Below are positions 63,759-64,000 of a stretch of DNA of 64,000 nucleotides, piece by piece. The notes below the pieces were generated by a model that was not told the origin of the DNA, did not search any database, and saw nothing but the letters and a program-made list of their open reading frames with translations. Position numbers and translations under genes: made by a program. Position 1 is the stretch's first letter. Each line of letters opens with the position of its first letter. Source of the DNA: Pseudomonas sp. TH41 (GTDB lineage: Bacteria > Pseudomonadota > Gammaproteobacteria > Pseudomonadales > Pseudomonadaceae); the NCBI RefSeq assembly GCF_016650695.1, contig NZ_JAEKFH010000005.1, forward strand, positions 744,001 to 808,000. Direction: 5' to 3'.

Positions 63759-63872
63759 ATGCCGGCGCGGTATGTCATCGGTCAGGATGGCGTAATTCGT
63801 TACGCCGAGGTCAACCCGGATTACACTCAGCGTCCTGAGCCTGAAGCGATGCTGGATGCTATTCGCGGCTGA
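63759..63872 (+). pseudogene. C-terminal remnant of a peroxiredoxin-like gene
   Basis: A 37-codon fragment, MPARYVIGQDGVIRYAEVNP then DYTQRPEPEAMLDAIRG and stop. It matches the C-terminal end of AhpC/TSA-type redoxins, where PATYV-I-D-x-x-GVIRYA and DYTxRxEP close the fold. The active-site Cys and the first ~150 residues are missing; sequence before 63759 does not continue the family. It lies between hicA and the SDR gene, so the gene was probably cut when hicAB arrived. Confidence 0.72.
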
Positions 63873-63922
63873 CCCTTTCAACTGCCGCCTGACCCGCGGC
63901 ACGTTCGTTCGAGGAGCTTGCA

Positions 63923-64000
63923 ATGACCCGACGTACCTTTCTCATCACCGGCGCCAGCAAAGGCATTGGCCGAGCAGTGGCCGAGCATCTGGACCGTGCG
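63923..64000 (+). CDS. Short-chain dehydrogenase/reductase, N-terminal part
   Basis: Only 26 codons are in the window. They read MTRRTFLITGASKGIGRAVA, the classic TGxxxGIG cofactor motif of SDR enzymes, followed by EHLDRA. GAGGAG lies upstream of the ATG. The gene runs off the right edge. Confidence 0.88.
   Translation, partial: MTRRTFLITGASKGIGRAVAEHLDRA

Noticed and set aside
63723..63923. A 66-codon minus-strand frame between hicA and the SDR gene
   Set aside because: It is antisense to the peroxiredoxin remnant, which has recognisable family sequence on the plus strand.

Overview
This window reads as chromosome from a fluorescens-group Pseudomonas. The coding sequence is GC-rich, the gene order matches several Pseudomonas core blocks, and the gaps are full of short inverted-repeat doublets (REP/REPIN elements) with cores such as GGGAGCGAGCTTGCTCGCG and GTAGGAGCTGCCGAAGGCTG, which are typical of these genomes. 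I see no rRNA, tRNA, CRISPR array, prophage or classical insertion sequence.

Layout. 1-4.1 kb: end of a PerM-type permease gene, a DUF2066 protein, then purM-purN and a DUF3108 protein. 4.1-9.1 kb: an overlapping cystathionine beta-synthase/gamma-lyase pair, an OsmC protein, a pirin and a dienelactone-hydrolase-like enzyme. 9.3-15.3 kb: htpG, two overlapping hotdog thioesterases, a small lipoprotein, a MAPEG/DUF599 membrane pair and brnQ. 15.7-28.7 kb: the TCA block sucD-sucC-lpd-sucB-sucA and sdhB-A-D-C on the minus strand, divergent from gltA, with readable promoters for sdhC and gltA. 28.8-29.6 kb: a gene-free, inverted-repeat-bounded element carrying a hexamer array.

29.7-34.7 kb: actP and its DUF485 partner, an orphan betaine-binding protein (betX) and a membrane-bound GH17 protein. 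34.7-39.7 kb: an orphan Rhs tip protein, a small membrane protein, a secreted alpha/beta hydrolase overlapping an MlaA-like gene, and a DUF808 protein. 39.7-49.4 kb: the muxA-muxB-muxC-opmB tripartite efflux operon and a divergent TetR regulator; a REPIN lies inside the 5' coding region of opmB. 49.4-50.2 kb: a REP-associated tyrosine transposase (RAYT) gene framed by two nearly identical REPINs, the likely source of the doublets scattered through the window.

50.2-57.5 kb: glyoxylate assimilation genes gcl-hyi-glxR-ttuD-pyk, divergent from a GlcG/HbpS gene, with two exact TTGTATACAA palindromes in the shared promoter region. This pathway condenses two glyoxylates to tartronate semialdehyde, reduces it to glycerate and feeds it through 2-phosphoglycerate to pyruvate. 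57.6-64 kb: a urea transporter, a K+ channel with a zinc ribbon, an orphan sulfate-binding protein, a DUF5666-like protein, an MFS transporter behind a strong palindrome, a HicAB toxin-antitoxin module beside a peroxiredoxin gene remnant, and the start of an SDR gene.

Most of the window is conserved core metabolism. The parts most worth a second look are the RAYT/REPIN system and its insertion into opmB, the start of sdhC, the gcl operators, the MFS operator, the orphan Rhs tip and the HicAB/peroxiredoxin scar. I did not find a convincing wholly new multi-gene system.
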